Made by a program: the position numbers and the translations under genes. The notes under the pieces are model-generated. The model was not told where the DNA came from. It did not search any database and saw only the letters and a list, made by a program, of their open reading frames with translations. Below, piece by piece: positions 30,921 to 39,604 of a stretch of DNA of 64,000 nucleotides. The DNA lies in contig RAZP01000067.1 in NCBI GenBank assembly GCA_004028745.1, positions 62,001-126,000 on the forward strand. Direction: 5' to 3'. The stretch comes from Prosthecochloris sp. GTDB lineage: Bacteria; Bacteroidota; Chlorobiia; Chlorobiales; Chlorobiaceae. Each line of letters begins with the position of its first letter. Position 1 is the stretch's first letter.

Positions 30921-33137
30921 TCATATCTGGTTGATCAAGGCTACTACTCTGTTTTCTTCTGCTCCAATCGCATTATTTTCCGCGATTATCCCCGCCCGCT
31001 GTCCCATCATATCATTTTGAGCACCCACAACTTGGACAAAATTCAACGTTGCATGTGAAAGGTCCAGGTTTACTACGTTTCTATTTACATTCGTTATATT
31101 CGTTTCTCCCAGCAAGCCCAGTTCGTCCGCTACCATCAAATCCCTTATCCCTTGTATTTCCTCTTCACTCAATATAAGTTTTGCTCTGGAAGCTCTCAGC
31201 TCTTTAACCTCAGGGCCGAAAGACCATTTTCCCCCGGCTTCAAAAAGCAGCTTGAGTGCAATATCGACCTCTATATCCAGGAGCGCGAGTACTATCTCAT
31301 TGACGTTTGCCAAATGCGTCAGCGTAAACGTTCCAACAGTTGTCTCGGTTTTCTCTCCCAGATGTATTTCATTTGCCAACCGTTTCGTTAACTCAAAACT
31401 ATGGCCATGGGTATGCTGCTCATAATTTCCTTCGACCGTCATCACATAGTCTTTGTGGAAATGTGCCCAGGAGTCTTCTTTTACATCGAGGTTGTATTCG
31501 TCCCCGACACTTATGTCGAGGTCTTTCTTTGTATTGATGGTTATTCCTTCCTTTTCGGTCTCTTCTTCCTCTTCTTCAAGAGAATCAGCCGTTGCGCCGA
31601 TGCTGATCAGCGAGTCCTGTTTGGGACAGTCGATCAATATTCTTTCGCTGTCTTCTTTGTCTTCCAGATGGATGGTATTGCCACTTGCCGTTACGATACA
31701 GCCCATGGTTTCGTTCTCGCTGGTCACGGGGCTCGGTGTATCAGGGTTGGGCAGGGCACCGGCAATCACAGGGTCGTCCGGGTTGCCTTCAATAAAGGAA
31801 ACCAGCACTTCCGTACCCTTGTGCAGCGGCAGGTGCATGCCGTGGTTCGTTCCCGCATAAGGCTGCATCATGCGCAGATACTTCGAGGCCTTTCCGTCTT
31901 TCCTGCCCGACAGATCGAACGGCATGATCACCTTGTAGCGCCCCTGGTCATCAAGTTCGGCATACGTGCCATCCCCGGCCCCATCGATTTTGGCACCACT
32001 CAGGGTACCGTAGTAATACGTAGGTTTGTGTTTGCGTTCGGACCTGTACTGCATGTCCGAAGAAATAGCAGTGATGCTGTTGCGATAATAGGGTTCTTTC
32101 TCTCTTTTGCCGAACGATTCACTGACTCCGGAGGTCATGAACGCCTCCTGGCTGCCTTCATGCGATACCCCTATGGCCAGGTACTCGCCGTTGAACTCGT
32201 TCCGGGAATGCCCCTTTATCGAAAAAAGTGTTCCCGGCTCAATTCCTGGAACGGTTGTTTCGGCATGAAAAAGCTGTTCCCGGCAAAGGTACGCATCCGC
32301 AAGAATTTGCGCCGATGCTTTTGCTTCTTCGGGGGAAGCGTATCCGCCGCCGTAGACATACGTTTCCCCACGGGCGTTCTGCCGCGTATCGGCCTCACCC
32401 TCAACATCGAGATCGGGTTTTTCGTAGTTGTAGTCCTTGACGCGAACCTTGCCCGGAATGACGTGTTGACGGCAGACAAGCGACTGTACGCTTTCTTCGC
32501 GATGCGTATCTCCAAGACCGGAAGGTTCGGCATAGGTTATTTGGGACTGCTGCCTGAACGGTTTGTGAGACATCTTCGAGTCGGTAATCACCAGCTTCTC
32601 GCCCGAGTCGGTCTGTTCGAAAAAGTAATACATGCCCGCCCGCTCCATCCAGCGGGAAATAAAGTACAAGTGTGTCTCACGAAACTGGCAGACATAATCT
32701 ATCTCTGGATAGCTTCCCTGGAGACGGAACTCGAATTCCGAGCTGCTCAGCCCTCCGTCGACAAGCACGTCGCTGATGATATCTTTCAGGGATTTGTTGA
32801 TAAAAACCTGGTCACTGCGGGTAAGTGTCAGCCAGAAGAGCTTCGGGCGCAGGGTAACCTTGTAGAGCGTAAGCCCTCCAAGCTTCCGATCCTGCTCGAT
32901 ATACACCGGAACACCGTTCACCGGCATGTCTGTGCCGTGTTGCCCGTAAACAGTCAGGGTAGCCGGATTCTGCAGCACATCATCGAAGGATATTTCAGGG
33001 TTTCTCGAAGCAAGCAGGATCTCGTACTCGTAACATTCCGACAGATGTTCGGTTCCCCGGAAACGGATCACGCTGAAGGTGTCGGGATCGAGGCCGTGTG
33101 ATACAAAACTGAAGTGCTCCTTGTTTCTATTTAACAT
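30921..33137 (-). CDS. vgrG: T6SS spike protein VgrG (TssI)
   Basis: A 738-residue VgrG from the ATG at 33137, which overlaps the tssH 3' end; the Shine-Dalgarno GGGAGG is inside tssH. The gp27-like part (about 5-380) begins LNRNKEHFSFVSHGLDPDTF. The gp5-like OB region has GTYAELDDQGRYKVIMPFDL, HLPLHKGTEVLVSFIEGNPD and DDPVIAGALPNPDTPSPVT. The beta-helix follows (ITINTKKDLDISVGDEYNLD). A C-terminal extension of about 130 residues (TTVGTFTLTHLANVNEIVLA onward) has amphipathic helices, resembles no toxin I know, and may dock cargo or its adaptor. It delivers the spike with the DUF4150 cap. Confidence 0.95.
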   Translation of the reverse strand: MLNRNKEHFSFVSHGLDPDTFSVIRFRGTEHLSECYEYEILLASRNPEISFDDVLQNPATLTVYGQHGTDMPVNGVPVYIEQDRKLGGLTLYKVTLRPKLFWLTLTRSDQVFINKSLKDIISDVLVDGGLSSSEFEFRLQGSYPEIDYVCQFRETHLYFISRWMERAGMYYFFEQTDSGEKLVITDSKMSHKPFRQQSQITYAEPSGLGDTHREESVQSLVCRQHVIPGKVRVKDYNYEKPDLDVEGEADTRQNARGETYVYGGGYASPEEAKASAQILADAYLCREQLFHAETTVPGIEPGTLFSIKGHSRNEFNGEYLAIGVSHEGSQEAFMTSGVSESFGKREKEPYYRNSITAISSDMQYRSERKHKPTYYYGTLSGAKIDGAGDGTYAELDDQGRYKVIMPFDLSGRKDGKASKYLRMMQPYAGTNHGMHLPLHKGTEVLVSFIEGNPDDPVIAGALPNPDTPSPVTSENETMGCIVTASGNTIHLEDKEDSERILIDCPKQDSLISIGATADSLEEEEEETEKEGITINTKKDLDISVGDEYNLDVKEDSWAHFHKDYVMTVEGNYEQHTHGHSFELTKRLANEIHLGEKTETTVGTFTLTHLANVNEIVLALLDIEVDIALKLLFEAGGKWSFGPEVKELRASRAKLILSEEEIQGIRDLMVADELGLLGETNITNVNRNVVNLDLSHATLNFVQVVGAQNDMMGQRAGIIAENNAIGAEENRVVALINQI

Positions 33138-35778
33138 TATTGCCTCCCTTGTTTTCTTCGTTGCCGAACGTGATGCTGAACTCGCCTTTTCCGTCCACGT
33201 CGAGGGTCGCCGTGGAGGAAAGGGCACCGCTGCCCATACATGAAAGTATTTCCCTGGAAAGCCGGGGCAGGATATTGCCGGCAATGATGTAGTCGATGTT
33301 GCGTGCACCGGTTTCCACTTCGCTGCACCGGTCTGTAACCTGGCCGATAACGGCGTCGGTGCATTGTAGGGTCATGCGGTGCTGGCCGTAAAGCCTTTCA
33401 GCAAGTTTATCGAACTTCAGCTTGACGATGTCGCTCAGCACGTCCGGAGGCAGCGTGTAATAGGGCAGTATGGTCATGCGCGCCAGCAGGGCGGGCTTGA
33501 AGTACTGCGACAGCATCGGCCGGAGCTGGTGCATAAGCTTCCCCGGATCATCACGTCCGGAAGCTGTGATCAGGTCGGTGCCGAGGTTGCTGGTCAGAAA
33601 GATGACCGTATTGCTGCAGTCTATCTCGCGGCCCTCCCCGTCGCTCAGCTCGCCTTTGTCAAAAACTTGATAGAAAAGGTTCAGTACCTCCGGGTGTGCT
33701 TTTTCAACCTCGTCAAGCAGGACCACCGAGTAGGGTTTCTGACGGACAGCCTCGGTCAGCATGCCCCCTTCCCCGTAACCGACATAGCCGGGAGGAGAAC
33801 CAATCAGGCGGCTCACAGTATGCTTCTCCTGGAACTCGCTCATGTTGACTGTGATCAGCGAACGCTCCCCGCCGAAAAGCGTATCGGCAAGCGCAAGAGC
33901 GGTTTCGGTTTTCCCTACGCCGCTCGGACCGACAAGTAGAAAAACGCCCTGGGGCTGATGGGGGTCTTTCAGTCCGGATTTCGAAGCCCTGATACCTTCG
34001 GCGATGCCTTCAAGAGCATGGTCCTGCCCCCGGATGCGTTTTTTCAACGAGTCGCCAAGAGTAAGCAGGTCCGCAGCCTGGTCCCGCATCAGCTTGCCAA
34101 GCGGTATGCCCGTCCAGTCCGAAACAACCTGGGATACAACATCGGGATCGACCTCGATGCGCAGCATCGGCACGTCCCCCTGCACCGTTTTGAGAGCGGC
34201 GGCGGCGGCATCCGCATCTTTCGACTCCTTTTCTGCATTTCCTTTTTTAGAAGCAGCAGCAAGTTTCTGGCGTGCGTCAAGCAGGGCATCTGCAGCGCTT
34301 TTCTCTTTTTTCCACTGCTCCGAAAGCGTTTCCGCCCGCCTGCGCAGGTCAGTCATGTTGGTTTCGATCTCCGAAAAGACGCTTTCATCGACAGCAAGAC
34401 CGTTCATTCGATCGCGATCAAGCCCTTTTTTGCGCCGCTCCAACGCCTGGACGCTGCGCTCACAGTCCTCGAGCGGCGCAGGCTTGGCGCTCAGGTTGAC
34501 TTTTATACGGGCACAGGAGGTATCCAACAGATCAATTGCCTTGTCAGGCAGGTAACGCCCCGAAATGTAACGCGCCGAGAGCTCGGCTGCCGCCTGGACA
34601 GCGTCATCACGCACAACGACACGGTGCGCGGCTTCGTACTGTGCCTTCAAGCCGCGCAGGATAAGCGCTGTCGTAGGTATGTCCGGCTCATCGAGCTTCA
34701 CAGGCTGAAACCTGCGGGCAAGTGCAGCGTCTTTTTCAAAATATTTCTTGTATTCGCTCCAGGTGGTTGCGGCAACGGTGCGAAGTTCACCCCGCGCCAG
34801 CGCAGGCTTGAGAAGGTTCGCAGCATCGCTGCCTCCCGCCCTGTCTCCGGCTCCGACAAGGGTGTGCGCTTCGTCGATAAACAGGATTACCGGCTTTTCA
34901 GACGCTTTTACTCCGTCTATGACCTTTTTGAGCCGGTTTTCAAATTCCCCCTTCACGCCGGCGCCGGCCTGCAAGAGCCCCAGATCAAGTCCGAGCAGCC
35001 GAACTTCGCGAAGCATTTCCGGAACATCCTTTTCCACAATTCGAAGCGCGAGCCCTTCGACAACGGCCGTTTTACCTACACCCGGCTCCCCAACGCAGAT
35101 CGGGTTGTTCTTTCGCCGGCGCGCAAGGATATCGATAATCTTTCTGATTTCATCGTCACGCCCGAAAACCGGATCGATCTTTTTCTGCCGGGCCTTGAGG
35201 GTAAAATCCTCACAGTAAGCTTCAAGCGGGTCTTTTCCCCGCGATTTTGCCCCGGCGCCTTCATCACGCGCGGAGGCACCCCCGGCTTCATGGGCTTGGG
35301 CACGTTCAGGGGACGATGCCGTTATAGACTCAAAGTGTTCCAGCAGTTCTTCGCGCCGGACTTTCGTGAGCATGTCCGCCCATGTACCGCTGCCGTAAAC
35401 GTGAGGCCTGGCGAGAAACGCGAGCAGAAGAGCCCCCGATCCGACGAGGCGCTCCTGCAGGTCGATGGATGCGGTCATCCAGGCGTCCTGCACCAGTTCG
35501 ATCAGTATCGGGGAAAACACCGGTTTGCCGGCGTTGCCCGACCTGAAATCCTCAAGTGTGTTGTCCAGTGCCTTGAGTACTCTGGATGTTTCGATGTCGA
35601 ACGAATTAAGAGCAAGGGTCATCTCGCTTTCCGGGCTTTCGATCAGCACCGAAAAAAGATGTTCGACGCCGACCTCGTAATGTGACCGGGAAACACAGAT
35701 TCCTGCTGCTTTTTGCAGCATGCCCGCGCAATAGCTGTTGAGACGCAGGAGCAGCGCTTTGGTGTCTACCTGTATCAT
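33127..35778 (-). CDS. tssH: T6SS sheath-disassembly ATPase TssH (ClpV)
   Basis: An 883-residue Clp/Hsp100 ATPase. It has a Clp N-domain (about 1-150). D1 has Walker A GEPGVGKT at 230-237 and LRTVAATTWSEYKKYFEKDA. A coiled-coil middle domain covers about 400-560. D2 has GPSGVGKTETALALADTLF near 615. The ClpV-type SQVVSDWTGIPLGKLMRDQA segment separates it from ClpB. ClpV recycles the contracted TssB/TssC sheath. It starts four bases after tssG, so the two are coupled. Confidence 0.97.
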   Translation of the reverse strand: MIQVDTKALLLRLNSYCAGMLQKAAGICVSRSHYEVGVEHLFSVLIESPESEMTLALNSFDIETSRVLKALDNTLEDFRSGNAGKPVFSPILIELVQDAWMTASIDLQERLVGSGALLLAFLARPHVYGSGTWADMLTKVRREELLEHFESITASSPERAQAHEAGGASARDEGAGAKSRGKDPLEAYCEDFTLKARQKKIDPVFGRDDEIRKIIDILARRRKNNPICVGEPGVGKTAVVEGLALRIVEKDVPEMLREVRLLGLDLGLLQAGAGVKGEFENRLKKVIDGVKASEKPVILFIDEAHTLVGAGDRAGGSDAANLLKPALARGELRTVAATTWSEYKKYFEKDAALARRFQPVKLDEPDIPTTALILRGLKAQYEAAHRVVVRDDAVQAAAELSARYISGRYLPDKAIDLLDTSCARIKVNLSAKPAPLEDCERSVQALERRKKGLDRDRMNGLAVDESVFSEIETNMTDLRRRAETLSEQWKKEKSAADALLDARQKLAAASKKGNAEKESKDADAAAAALKTVQGDVPMLRIEVDPDVVSQVVSDWTGIPLGKLMRDQAADLLTLGDSLKKRIRGQDHALEGIAEGIRASKSGLKDPHQPQGVFLLVGPSGVGKTETALALADTLFGGERSLITVNMSEFQEKHTVSRLIGSPPGYVGYGEGGMLTEAVRQKPYSVVLLDEVEKAHPEVLNLFYQVFDKGELSDGEGREIDCSNTVIFLTSNLGTDLITASGRDDPGKLMHQLRPMLSQYFKPALLARMTILPYYTLPPDVLSDIVKLKFDKLAERLYGQHRMTLQCTDAVIGQVTDRCSEVETGARNIDYIIAGNILPRLSREILSCMGSGALSSTATLDVDGKGEFSITFGNEENKGGNNVK

Positions 35779-35781
35779 GAT

Positions 35782-36831
35782 TCAAACACTTGCTGAATGT
35801 TGCCGCAATGCCGGATTGAGCTGATGCGGATAAAAACGTACCGTTGACGAAGATACAAAAGAACCGGGCGTTCCCACCCAGGAGTCCTCACCGAGACGTG
35901 ACCATACGGCTTTCCCCAGCGTAACCCCCTCGACAGCGCAAGGATCGATACTGAGATCGAGGTCCCAGCGCAGGGGCTGGTCAAGATAGAGCTGGACATA
36001 GCGCTGAAGCATCACGGCTTTCGCGGTGCCCGGCAGGAGAGCATGATACGCTGCATGATCAAGAGGTCCGATCGTCATCCTGAACGCTCCGGAACGCTCG
36101 TGGATTCGGCTGCCTATATAACTGTCAGTTCCCAGCCTGCCTGCACTGCTTCCAAGACGGCACCGCTGCTCTTCGGGAATGGTGGCTCGGGACGCAATAC
36201 ACTGCTCAACCGTGACTGAGCCAGTACCGACAAGGTCTGCCACAAGGGAGCGAAGTGCGGCAGCCGAACGGGGAAAATGGGTAAAAAGACCGATGTATCG
36301 CAGCATGCGGTATGCCGAAGGCAACGACTTCCGCATTGTCCGGCCGGCATAACCAAGCAGACTGTAGAGACGCTCCAGAATCTCGCTGTCTTTTTCCTCG
36401 ACCACCTGAAATGGCAGACGGTAACGCGTAGCCGCATGGAAAAAAAGTCTATAAACAGGAGTATGGAAAATATCGAGAAAGTCCCTGGTAACGGCAATGT
36501 CTTCGGAAGCATCTTCGAACAGCTCTTCCGTATAGAATGCCGGAAGAGGAGAGCTGGTGCCGTAAAGCCCCAGAAAAGTTGCCGTAACCATGTAACGCTC
36601 GCCCTTTCCATCGAATGCTTCAATGGTATCGATGTCGGTGGGAGGGAAATCCAGCGAGAGTTTTGGCCTGAACCTGATAGCGGTTTCCCCGGAAGAAGAC
36701 GGCTTTCCGTTCTGCCCGGAGACTACCTGCGAACGCAGAAGTCTGACAGCCTGGACAAAAGAAAATTCACGCGGCTTCTCAAGAAGCTCCTTTATCAAAA
36801 CAGGAACCTGTCGCCGATTCTTGGTTTCCAT
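35782..36831 (-). CDS. tssG: T6SS baseplate protein TssG
   Basis: A 349-residue baseplate component. N-terminal FSFVQAVRLLRSQV, then IRFRPKLSLDFPPTDIDTIE and ATFLGLYGTSSPLPAFYTEE are typical of TssG (ImpH/VasB). The C-terminus has LGKAVWSRLGEDSWVGTPG. The start at 36831 overlaps the tssF end by 37 bases, which is common for this pair. TssG forms the wedge with TssF, TssE and TssK. Confidence 0.95.
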   Translation of the reverse strand: METKNRRQVPVLIKELLEKPREFSFVQAVRLLRSQVVSGQNGKPSSSGETAIRFRPKLSLDFPPTDIDTIEAFDGKGERYMVTATFLGLYGTSSPLPAFYTEELFEDASEDIAVTRDFLDIFHTPVYRLFFHAATRYRLPFQVVEEKDSEILERLYSLLGYAGRTMRKSLPSAYRMLRYIGLFTHFPRSAAALRSLVADLVGTGSVTVEQCIASRATIPEEQRCRLGSSAGRLGTDSYIGSRIHERSGAFRMTIGPLDHAAYHALLPGTAKAVMLQRYVQLYLDQPLRWDLDLSIDPCAVEGVTLGKAVWSRLGEDSWVGTPGSFVSSSTVRFYPHQLNPALRQHSASV

Positions 36832-38528
36832 GAGTAAACATTACCGGTTATCGTTTCCTCGACAGCAAGCATGGTATAGGTATTCATGCCGCTGTAGACT
36901 CCAAAGAAATAATCGAGCACCGAGCCGAACAGGAACATATCACCAATCGAACTGAAATGGTCCTGGCGCATTTTCAGCCTGATATCGGTGCCTCTCATCA
37001 TATATCCTTCCACAAGCCTCTGGGAAGCTTTTTTCTCAAGCCCCGCAAGACTTTCGACTTTCCTGATGTTGGATGCGACACGCGACTTGTCACGCTCTTC
37101 CGGAAAGATATAGAGATTGAGCAGTTCACGGGTATTCTCGAGCGACGCGATGGAAAGAAAGTTCAGGGAAAGATGTGAAAGAAACTGCCAAAGTTTGTTG
37201 CTGCCCAGAGGCGGCTGTACCGACGGTGCAGGCGTCAGGATATTGTGGAAATCCAGCAGCTCGGGCGAGGTTGACGTCGGCATGGAGATATCACCCGGGC
37301 CGAGATGTTCCGGAAGAGCATCGTTGGAACAGGTAAGCGCTATTGAAAGTGTTTCCCTGTCATAGCGCTCGACTCGTCCCGGGTAGAGAAGTGCTATGGA
37401 TACATCGAGGTCGCGGCCAATTTTGGAAGGACGCCGCCTGACTTCATACACGGGCGAAGCGGTGGTCTGGTCATGGAAGTATTCAAACGGGGCGTACTCC
37501 CGCTGTGCAACACTTCCCGGACGAATACCCACAACCTGGTCTATGGAGTGAATTTCATAGTTTCTGCGATTCTCCGACGCAGGATACAACCCGTATTCCT
37601 CGTGCTTCTGATCGACATTTACTGGTTCGGCATCCATCTTAAAGAGGTTGACTGCAGGCACAACATGGAGCAGAAAACTTTCTTTTCGTACCTTTGGCGG
37701 GGCAAATGGAAATTTTCCAAGCCGGAAAGCTATGGTGAAACCGTTTCCTTTCCCTTTGTTTTTCCAGTTGTCCTGCATCCTCAGATCGAGAAACATGAAT
37801 TTTTGAGGGAAAAGAAAATACTCCTGCAGGATGCGATACCCCAAAAACGTGCGTTCGGGAAAAGGCAGAAGCTGTTCCTGACGGTCAAACCCGCCCGGAT
37901 GCAGGGATTCGGGACCGAGACGGCATGTATCCCCTTCTTCTTCCGGCGTTATTTCAATGCTTTCGGTATAGAGCAGCAGCAGCATCAGAAGGTCGGCCGA
38001 TTCGGAAAATGCGCCTGCAAGATGAAAACGGAGGTACGACGGGTTCCATGAGTCAAGCGGCATTCTTTGAAGCTGCAGGGAAAGCTCTATGCTTCCGGCA
38101 TGTCCGTCACTCTGGATATATTCCGCGCCTGTCAATTCAAGCGGATGGACATCCAGGTCGGAAACGGTGCTGAAAAGGCAGCTTGTGCCTTTGACCTCTT
38201 TCGAAGCGATCTGCGCCCCTGCTTTGACAGTAAGAGCCTTTTTGAGGGAGGGTTTCGGAGTGAACGCCATGAGCGTGACCGAGGGAAGCGGCCTCAGGAA
38301 ATGGGGAAAAACAAGGTCGGTCAACCCATGAATTATCTCCGGGAATTCATCATCGAGCTTCTCGTGCAGCATACCGTTGAGAAACGCAACGCCTTCAAGG
38401 AGACGCTCCACATCGGGATCGGGAGACTGCCCTGCCAGCATGGGAGCCAAAGATGGATAGGCGCCCGAAAACTCTTTAGCCAGTTCCCTGAGATTACGAA
38501 GCTGCTCGTTGTAATAGTGCCTGAACAT
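36795..38528 (-). CDS. tssF: T6SS baseplate protein TssF
   Basis: A 577-residue baseplate component (ImpG/VasA). It begins MFRHYYNEQLRNLRELAKEF, then SGAYPSLAPMLAGQSPDPDV and ERLLEGVAFLNGMLHEKLDD, the conserved family opening, and closes with TYTMLAVEETITGNVYSWKP. TssF works with TssG as the wedge contacting VgrG. It lies 24 bases after tssE. Family length is normal. Confidence 0.96.
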   Translation of the reverse strand: MFRHYYNEQLRNLRELAKEFSGAYPSLAPMLAGQSPDPDVERLLEGVAFLNGMLHEKLDDEFPEIIHGLTDLVFPHFLRPLPSVTLMAFTPKPSLKKALTVKAGAQIASKEVKGTSCLFSTVSDLDVHPLELTGAEYIQSDGHAGSIELSLQLQRMPLDSWNPSYLRFHLAGAFSESADLLMLLLLYTESIEITPEEEGDTCRLGPESLHPGGFDRQEQLLPFPERTFLGYRILQEYFLFPQKFMFLDLRMQDNWKNKGKGNGFTIAFRLGKFPFAPPKVRKESFLLHVVPAVNLFKMDAEPVNVDQKHEEYGLYPASENRRNYEIHSIDQVVGIRPGSVAQREYAPFEYFHDQTTASPVYEVRRRPSKIGRDLDVSIALLYPGRVERYDRETLSIALTCSNDALPEHLGPGDISMPTSTSPELLDFHNILTPAPSVQPPLGSNKLWQFLSHLSLNFLSIASLENTRELLNLYIFPEERDKSRVASNIRKVESLAGLEKKASQRLVEGYMMRGTDIRLKMRQDHFSSIGDMFLFGSVLDYFFGVYSGMNTYTMLAVEETITGNVYSWKPRIGDRFLF

Positions 38529-38552
38529 GGCAAATGCGTTTTTCTGTTATGC

Positions 38553-38975
38553 TCAGGGCTGTACGTCCCTGAGAAAAATTTTTCCGTCGGAACCCACAAC
38601 GGTATCAAAATCAACATGCCTGGGGTTGTCTTCCCCGATATCGGCATCGATCCTGAAACGCATTCCTTCGGAAGGCTTACCGGAGTCCTCAAAACTTACC
38701 TTTACCCGATTCAGACGGGGTTCGAATTTCTCGATAAACTCCTGCAACTGCTGCTCGATATCCCTGCTGGAGTTTAACGAGAGGTTTTCGGCGAACTGAC
38801 TGAAATCAGGAATACCGATCTCCCCGGAAAGCATGTCGCTGCCCTGCCTGGTATTGAAAAGATCCTGCAAATACCACTTGACCGAGTCAACCAGGCGCTG
38901 CACATCATCAACGCGTGTGTCATGGTATGCCGGGTCGTGCATACGGATCCTTTCGAGCAAACGTAACTGAACCAT
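38553..38975 (-). CDS. tssE: T6SS baseplate protein TssE (gp25-like)
   Basis: A 140-residue gp25-like wedge protein from the ATG at 38975 (MVQLRLLERIRMHDPAYHDT). A GTG at 39020 would add 15 residues, but the RLLERI start fits the family better. The gp25 body has LQDLFNTRQGSDMLSGEIGI, then PDFSQFAENLSLNSSRDIEQ and QLQEFIEKFEPRLNRVKVSF. It lies between hcp and tssF. Confidence 0.9.
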   Translation of the reverse strand: MVQLRLLERIRMHDPAYHDTRVDDVQRLVDSVKWYLQDLFNTRQGSDMLSGEIGIPDFSQFAENLSLNSSRDIEQQLQEFIEKFEPRLNRVKVSFEDSGKPSEGMRFRIDADIGEDNPRHVDFDTVVGSDGKIFLRDVQP

Positions 38976-39056
38976 AGCGGCTACAAGTGCATGTACGTGA
39001 CCCCGTCCTGCCGTCCGCACGATGTTTGACCGTGCGGACAGAAACGGTGGAAAAAG

Positions 39057-39542
39057 TTACTTAGGAGCTTTCCAGCTATCCTCGGCCTCGATCCCGTCCG
39101 GCTGCCATGTCCAAATGATTTTCTCATAGGTGAAGGCAACCTTTTCCATGTGCTTGTAATTCTCGTTCTCTTCAAGGAAAGTTTCGGGATAATAGGTTTC
39201 CAGGCTCACAACGATCGCTGTTTCGAGCTTGATGGTATAGTATTTCTCTTCATTGCCCTGTGGATTGATCCTCCAGTAATCCAGAACAACCTCCGAAAGC
39301 TGCTCACCGCTGGTCAGCGCCTGGTAGAGTTTCGGCGAGCTCTTATCGATATGCTTGACAATGACCAGCGGTTTGTGGATGCGTTTACCCGTGGGAAGTC
39401 CGGTATGAAGATCACGCGGAATTTCAATGGGATGCTCCATTGCCCATACCTCGATAGTTCCTTCGTGTCCTTGAACATCGCAGGACCCCTCTATTTTTCC
39501 CTGGGTGGTCCCGGTTGCCTGTAGATATGACGGCATTGCCAT
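39057..39542 (-). CDS. hcp: T6SS tube protein Hcp (TssD)
   Basis: A 161-residue tube subunit that forms hexameric rings. It reads MAMPSYLQATGTTQGKIEGS, then HPIEIPRDLHTGLPTGKRIH, KPLVIVKHIDKSSPKLYQAL and ends KVAFTYEKIIWTWQPDGIEA, standard for Hcp. The GGAGGAA ribosome site is strong. It follows tssC by 62 bases. No C-terminal effector extension is present. Confidence 0.97.
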   Translation of the reverse strand: MAMPSYLQATGTTQGKIEGSCDVQGHEGTIEVWAMEHPIEIPRDLHTGLPTGKRIHKPLVIVKHIDKSSPKLYQALTSGEQLSEVVLDYWRINPQGNEEKYYTIKLETAIVVSLETYYPETFLEENENYKHMEKVAFTYEKIIWTWQPDGIEAEDSWKAPK

Positions 39543-39604
39543 GTGTCAGTTCCTCCTATGGTTTGTTGATAGTAGCCTTTTGATGCGAAGAAAAGCCTGC
39601 GCGC

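Noticed and set aside
31401..35685. Long plus-strand frames of 566 and 575 residues
   Set aside because: They are antisense to vgrG and tssH in G+C-rich DNA, where shadow frames are common. No motif, start or operon context supports them.
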